Shown here piece after piece: positions 60,344 through 64,000 of a DNA stretch of 64,000 nucleotides. Made by a program: the position numbers and the translations under genes. Each line of letters starts with the position of its first letter. The stretch's first letter is position 1. Location of the stretch: assembly GCF_001854225.1 (NCBI RefSeq), contig NZ_CP015208.1, forward strand, positions 868,001 through 932,000, written 5' to 3'. The DNA comes from Candidatus Rhodoluna planktonica. Its GTDB lineage: Bacteria; Actinomycetota; Actinomycetes; Actinomycetales; Microbacteriaceae. The notes under the pieces are model-generated. The model did no database searches. It had not been told where the DNA came from and saw only the letters and a program-made list of their open reading frames with translations.

Positions 60344-61241
60344 TTATTGCCTCCGCAAACACCACAGCTGACTTGAGATTTGCACCAACCGGTTCAAGTA
60401 TTGCTACCAGCCGGTCATTTGAGTCAAAGGCAGCTATCGACTCAGTGCTGCAGATGCGATTAGCGATGCGCTTGCCATGGACCAAATCTTGTTTTTCGGC
60501 AGCAGAAAGCTGGATCTCAGGAAATATCTCTCGAGCTGCCTGGGCGTTTGGCATGATTGCAGTCGCCGAGAAATCTTGATCAAAGCGATAGGCGTCGCTA
60601 ACCCGATAGCCGCCAACCCTAGTTCGACGAAGCGCACTCAAGTGTCCGCCAACACCTAGAGCAGCACCCAAGTCTCTGGCCAGGGCCCGAATGTAGGTTC
60701 CTGAAGAGCAGTCGACAACTACATCAATTTCTAAAAAACTATTTCCAGCAACTTCAACCCATCGAGGTTGAGCCAGCAACTCAAAGCGCTCTACCGTTAC
60801 CGGCCTAGAGGCTAGTTCGACTGCCTCTCCCCCGCGCACTTTGGCGTAGGCCCGTTGACCGTCAATTTTTATTGCCGAGACCGAAGAGGGTACCTGCATT
60901 ACTTCGCCGGTAAGTTTTGCCACTTCGAGCAAAATCTGCGATTCACTCAGCGACTCAAGTGTTTCTTTTGGTGCGATTGCCAAAAAATCAGATTCGCGGT
61001 CGTCGGTAACAGTGCTCGCACCTAACCTGATTGTGGCCTCGTAAGTCTTATCGGCTCCGACGATAAAAGTCAGTAACCTTGTTGCCGATTCAATCCCGAG
61101 CACCAGTAAGCCGGTTGCCATCGGATCGAGTGTGCCGGCGTGACCAACTTTTCTGGTTCCAACCAAGCGCCGCACTTTAGCGACAACGTCGTGGCTGGTC
61201 ATCCCCTCGGGCTTATCAACCAATAGCAAGCCAGATTGCAA
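60336..61241 (-). CDS. truB: tRNA pseudouridine(55) synthase
   Basis: Forms pseudouridine 55 in the T-loop of all elongator tRNAs; 301 aa. LLVDKPEGMTSHDVV at 6-20, catalytic Asp 39 in GHAGTLDPMATGLL, and SSGTYIRALARDLG near 178-191. It starts three bases after the rbfA stop. Confidence 0.96.
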   Translation of the reverse strand: MQSGLLLVDKPEGMTSHDVVAKVRRLVGTRKVGHAGTLDPMATGLLVLGIESATRLLTFIVGADKTYEATIRLGASTVTDDRESDFLAIAPKETLESLSESQILLEVAKLTGEVMQVPSSVSAIKIDGQRAYAKVRGGEAVELASRPVTVERFELLAQPRWVEVAGNSFLEIDVVVDCSSGTYIRALARDLGAALGVGGHLSALRRTRVGGYRVSDAYRFDQDFSATAIMPNAQAAREIFPEIQLSAAEKQDLVHGKRIANRICSTESIAAFDSNDRLVAILEPVGANLKSAVVFAEAIND

Positions 61242-61244
61242 GGA

Positions 61245-61682
61245 CTAATCCTCGTCGTCGATTTTTTTCGGCTCGCGGTAAGGATTCTCTTCGCCCGCGT
61301 AGGCGGCCTTTTCAGCAATTTTGTGCAGTTCTTCGTCTCTGGCCTTGGCTTCAGCCAATAGCTCGTTGAGCTGTGAGGCTACCTCGGGGACTTCATCGAC
61401 AACAAACTCAATCGTTGGGGTGAGCCTGATTGATAAACCATGACCCACCTCGCGACGGATAAGACCCTTGTTCTTTTCGATGATTTCAGAACTGCGCTTT
61501 TTCTCTGACTCGTCACCGAAAACGGTGTAGTAGATGGTCGCGTGCTGGAGGTCAGCTGTGACCTTCACCTCAGTGATTGTCACAAAACCTAGATCTGGGT
61601 CTTTCACCGCCTTTTCAAGAGCGGTGGCAACCAAAACCTTGATTCTTTCGGCTAACTTCCGAGCACGCGCTGCATCTGCCAT
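61245..61682 (-). CDS. rbfA: Ribosome-binding factor A
   Basis: 30S maturation factor; 145 aa, KH-like fold. MADAARARKLAERIKVLVA, DPDLGFVTITEVKVTADLQHATIYYTV and the later LRREVGHGLSIRLTPTIEF-like segment (here IRREVGHGLSIRLTP) are typical. An acidic/Lys tail follows. Eight bases separate it from infB. Confidence 0.96.
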   Translation of the reverse strand: MADAARARKLAERIKVLVATALEKAVKDPDLGFVTITEVKVTADLQHATIYYTVFGDESEKKRSSEIIEKNKGLIRREVGHGLSIRLTPTIEFVVDEVPEVASQLNELLAEAKARDEELHKIAEKAAYAGEENPYREPKKIDDED

Positions 61683-61690
61683 TTTTTTCC

Positions 61691-64000
61691 TTATGCCCGA
61701 GGCTTCTCGCGCATTTCGAAGGTCTCGATAATGTCTTCGATCTGAATGTCATTGAACGAGCTGAGCCCGATACCACACTCGTAGTCGGTCTTGACTTCGG
61801 TGGCGTCATCCTTGAATCGCTTCAACGAATCGACCTTGAGGTTATCAGCGATGACCTTACCGTCGCGCAATACGCGAGCCGAGGCATTTCGCTTGATGCT
61901 TCCCGAGCGAACAATCGAACCAGCGATGGTTCCAACCTTCGAGGACTTGAAGATTTCGCGAACTTCAGCAGTACCGGTCTGGACCTCTTCGTACTCAGGC
62001 TTGAGCATGCCCTTGAGTGCATTCTCGATGTCTTCGAGGGCAGCGTAAATAACCGAGTAGTGACGAATGTCAACACCTTCGCGGTCGGCACGCTCTTTGG
62101 CTTTGTTGTCTGGTTTGACGTTGAAGCCAATAATGATTGCGCTGTCGACGGTAGCAAGGTTGACGTCTGACTCGGTAATTGCACCGACACCACGGTGGAT
62201 GATTCGCAACTGGACAGAGTCGTCGACTTCGATTTTGAGCAACGAGTCTTCGAGGGCTTCAACCGCACCAGAAACGTCACCCTTGATGATGAGGTTGAGT
62301 GCTTCAACCTTGCCGTCTTCGAGAGCCTTGGTGAAGTCTTCGAGGCTGACACGCTTACGAGTCTTGGCCAACAAGGCGTTTCGATCGGCTGCTTCACGCT
62401 TTTCCGCGATTTGACGAGCTTGACGCTCATCATCGGTGACCACGAAGGTATCACCAGCGCGAGGCACTGACTGAAGACCGAGAACCTGGACCGGGCGACT
62501 TGGCTCTGCGGCTTCGACCGGGTTGCCGTTTTCGTCAAACATGGCGCGGACTCGACCGTGAGCCGCACCGGCGACAATCGAATCTCCAACATGCAGCGTT
62601 CCGGATTGGATAAGAACGGTGGCAACCGAACCGCGACCCTTGTCTAGGTTGGCTTCGATGGCAACACCGCGAGCATCCTTGTTCGGGTTGGCTCGCATAT
62701 CAAGCGCAGCGTCTGCGGTTAGTAGAACGGCGTCGAGCAAATCTTTGATGCCCTTACCGGTCAGCGCGGAGACATCAACAAACATGACATCGCCACCGTA
62801 CTCTTCAGCAACCAAGTTGAACTCGGTAAGTTGCTGACGAATTTTGGCCGGGTTGGCAGCCTCTTTATCAACCTTGTTAACCGCGACCACAATTGGCACA
62901 CCGGCCGATTGAGCGTGGTTCAAAGCCTCGATAGTCTGCGGCATTACACCGTCATCGGCGGCAACAACCAAGATGGCAACGTCGGTTACCTGAGCACCAC
63001 GGGCACGCATGGCGGTAAACGCTTCGTGACCCGGAGTATCGATAAAGGTAATTGCGCGATCGACACCGTCGTGCTCGACGTGCACCTGGTAGGCACCGAT
63101 GTGCTGGGTAATACCGCCGGCTTCGCCAGCAATTACGTTCGAGTTACGAATGCTGTCAAGCAAGCGAGTTTTACCGTGGTCAACGTGACCCATAACTGTG
63201 ACCACAGGTGGTCTCGAGACTAGGTCTGCGTCGTCATCGTCGTAGTCGGTTGAGACGTCTAGACCGAAACCTTCAAACAGTTCGCGCTCTTCATCTTCTG
63301 GAGAAACAACCTCGACTTTGTAGCCGAGTTCTTCACCCAAAATTTGGAAAGTCTCTTCATCGAGAGATGCAGTTGCAGTGGTCATCTGACCGAGGTGGAA
63401 TAGCACCGTGATCAACTGACCAGCATTGGCATCAATCTTGTCGGCGAAGTCTTGAATTGAAGCACCGCGGCGAAGACGCAAGACAGTCGAGCCGTCACCG
63501 CGTGGAACTACTGCACCACCAAGCGATGGTGCATTGCTTCTCTGTTCGAATTCTTCGCGTTTCGCACGCTTCGATTTTCTAGCCTTGGATGCTCCGCGAC
63601 CGCCGCCCTTACCAAAGGCTCCAGCAGTGCCGGCACCCTGACCGCGACCACCGCGACCAGCAGGGCCACCACCTGGACGAGGTGCACCAAAGCCACCACC
63701 GGCTGGAGCACCAAAACCTGGACGCGCACCGCCCGCACCCGGACGCGGAGCGCCACCGGCACCAGCCGGACGAGGACCACCCGGACGTGGAGCGCCGCCG
63801 GCACCAGCCGGACGAGGACCACCCGGACGAGGGGTTCCTGGGCGTGGAGCACCTGGACGAGGTGCGCCTGGACGACCCATTCCCTGTGATGGAGCAAAAG
63901 GATTATTTCCCGGACGAGAAACTGGGCGTGGAATACCCATTCCCTGAGCCGAAGCGAAAGGATTATTGCCCGGTCTTGGAATTCCGGGAGTTGGAGCAGC
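61691..64000 (-). CDS. infB: Translation initiation factor IF-2, partial (N-terminus off the right edge)
   Basis: GTPase that brings initiator tRNA to the ribosome. 769 codons are visible. The leading part is Gly/Pro/Arg/Ala-rich low complexity, followed by a basic [14 protein letters not shown] segment, then the G domain with [16 protein letters not shown] (G1), [17 protein letters not shown] (G3) and AVNKVDKE (G4), and C-terminal domains ending in [15 protein letters not shown]. The frame is open to the right edge with no start codon that fits, so the N-terminus continues outside. Confidence 0.97.
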   Translation of the reverse strand, partial: AAPTPGIPRPGNNPFASAQGMGIPRPVSRPGNNPFAPSQGMGRPGAPRPGAPRPGTPRPGGPRPAGAGGAPRPGGPRPAGAGGAPRPGAGGARPGFGAPAGGGFGAPRPGGGPAGRGGRGQGAGTAGAFGKGGGRGASKARKSKRAKREEFEQRSNAPSLGGAVVPRGDGSTVLRLRRGASIQDFADKIDANAGQLITVLFHLGQMTTATASLDEETFQILGEELGYKVEVVSPEDEERELFEGFGLDVSTDYDDDDADLVSRPPVVTVMGHVDHGKTRLLDSIRNSNVIAGEAGGITQHIGAYQVHVEHDGVDRAITFIDTPGHEAFTAMRARGAQVTDVAILVVAADDGVMPQTIEALNHAQSAGVPIVVAVNKVDKEAANPAKIRQQLTEFNLVAEEYGGDVMFVDVSALTGKGIKDLLDAVLLTADAALDMRANPNKDARGVAIEANLDKGRGSVATVLIQSGTLHVGDSIVAGAAHGRVRAMFDENGNPVEAAEPSRPVQVLGLQSVPRAGDTFVVTDDERQARQIAEKREAADRNALLAKTRKRVSLEDFTKALEDGKVEALNLIIKGDVSGAVEALEDSLLKIEVDDSVQLRIIHRGVGAITESDVNLATVDSAIIIGFNVKPDNKAKERADREGVDIRHYSVIYAALEDIENALKGMLKPEYEEVQTGTAEVREIFKSSKVGTIAGSIVRSGSIKRNASARVLRDGKVIADNLKVDSLKRFKDDATEVKTDYECGIGLSSFNDIQIEDIIETFEMREKPRA
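63747..63830. repeat. 42-bp tandem repeat in infB
   Basis: Two near-identical copies (63747-63788 and 63789-63830) encoding the 14-residue unit [14 protein letters not shown] on the minus strand, inside a larger GxPRPG-type low-complexity stretch. A separate RPGNNPFA-x2-QGMG motif recurs toward the window edge. Confidence 0.85.

Overview
This is a 64 kb stretch of an actinobacterial chromosome, most likely from a small-genome freshwater member of the Microbacteriaceae (the Rhodoluna/Aquiluna type). That assignment is inference. It rests on actinobacterial marker genes (ClgR-type regulator, DUF3046, DUF1844, PriA-type HisA, ThyX, a LysM protein divergent from lexA), a moderate base composition for an actinobacterium (near 50% GC by eye), tightly overlapping genes and TANNNT-type -10 boxes. 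No phage, insertion sequence, CRISPR array, tRNA or defence island was found; almost everything is housekeeping.

Layout. 1-5.5 kb (minus strand): TPR-like protein, HAD phosphatase, a 44-aa ORF, tlyA, nadK and the 5' part of recN. 5.5-11.3 kb: one rRNA operon (16S-23S-5S, minus strand) with its leader and two candidate promoters. 11.3-23.7 kb: a long colinear minus-strand block, infC-rpmI-rplT-RNA methyltransferase-pheS-pheT-argC-argJ-argB-argF-argH-tyrS, with many 1-4 nt stop/start overlaps. 23.8-28.1 kb: DUF1844 (plus), then hisC-hisB-hisH-hisA(priA)-SseB-like (minus). 28.1-31.4 kb: the SOS divergon (LysM protein/lexA), hflX and a methyltransferase. 31.4-41 kb: ftsK-pgsA-cinA-clgR-DUF3046-recA-recX-miaB-miaA-dapF (minus). 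41-49.3 kb: RNase J and dapA, a SulP transporter, thyX, a thioredoxin/DUF4395 pair, a membrane protein, dapB and an M16 peptidase. 49.4-64 kb: pnp, rpsO, DUF805, ribF, two unknown proteins, a PstS-like lipoprotein, pstS-pstB-pstA-pstC, a membrane protein, truB, rbfA and most of infB.

How it fits together. The genes serve translation (rRNA, IF2, IF3, L20, L35, S15, PheRS, TyrRS, RbfA, TruB, MiaA/B), RNA turnover (PNPase, RNase J), arginine, histidine and lysine/diaminopimelate synthesis, DNA repair (RecA, RecX, RecN, LexA), chromosome segregation (FtsK) and phosphate uptake. Regulation readable from the DNA includes SOS boxes between lexA and the LysM gene and upstream of recA, 11-bp-period PHO-box-like repeats ahead of pstS and pstC, an ATC start codon for infC, and a recurring -10 box placed exactly six bases before the start codon of about eleven genes, which points to widespread leaderless transcription. 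The most interesting items are that leaderless signature, the SOS divergon, the PHO-like arrays, the infC start and a terminator-like hairpin buried in the methyltransferase gene. I found no clearly new multi-gene system.
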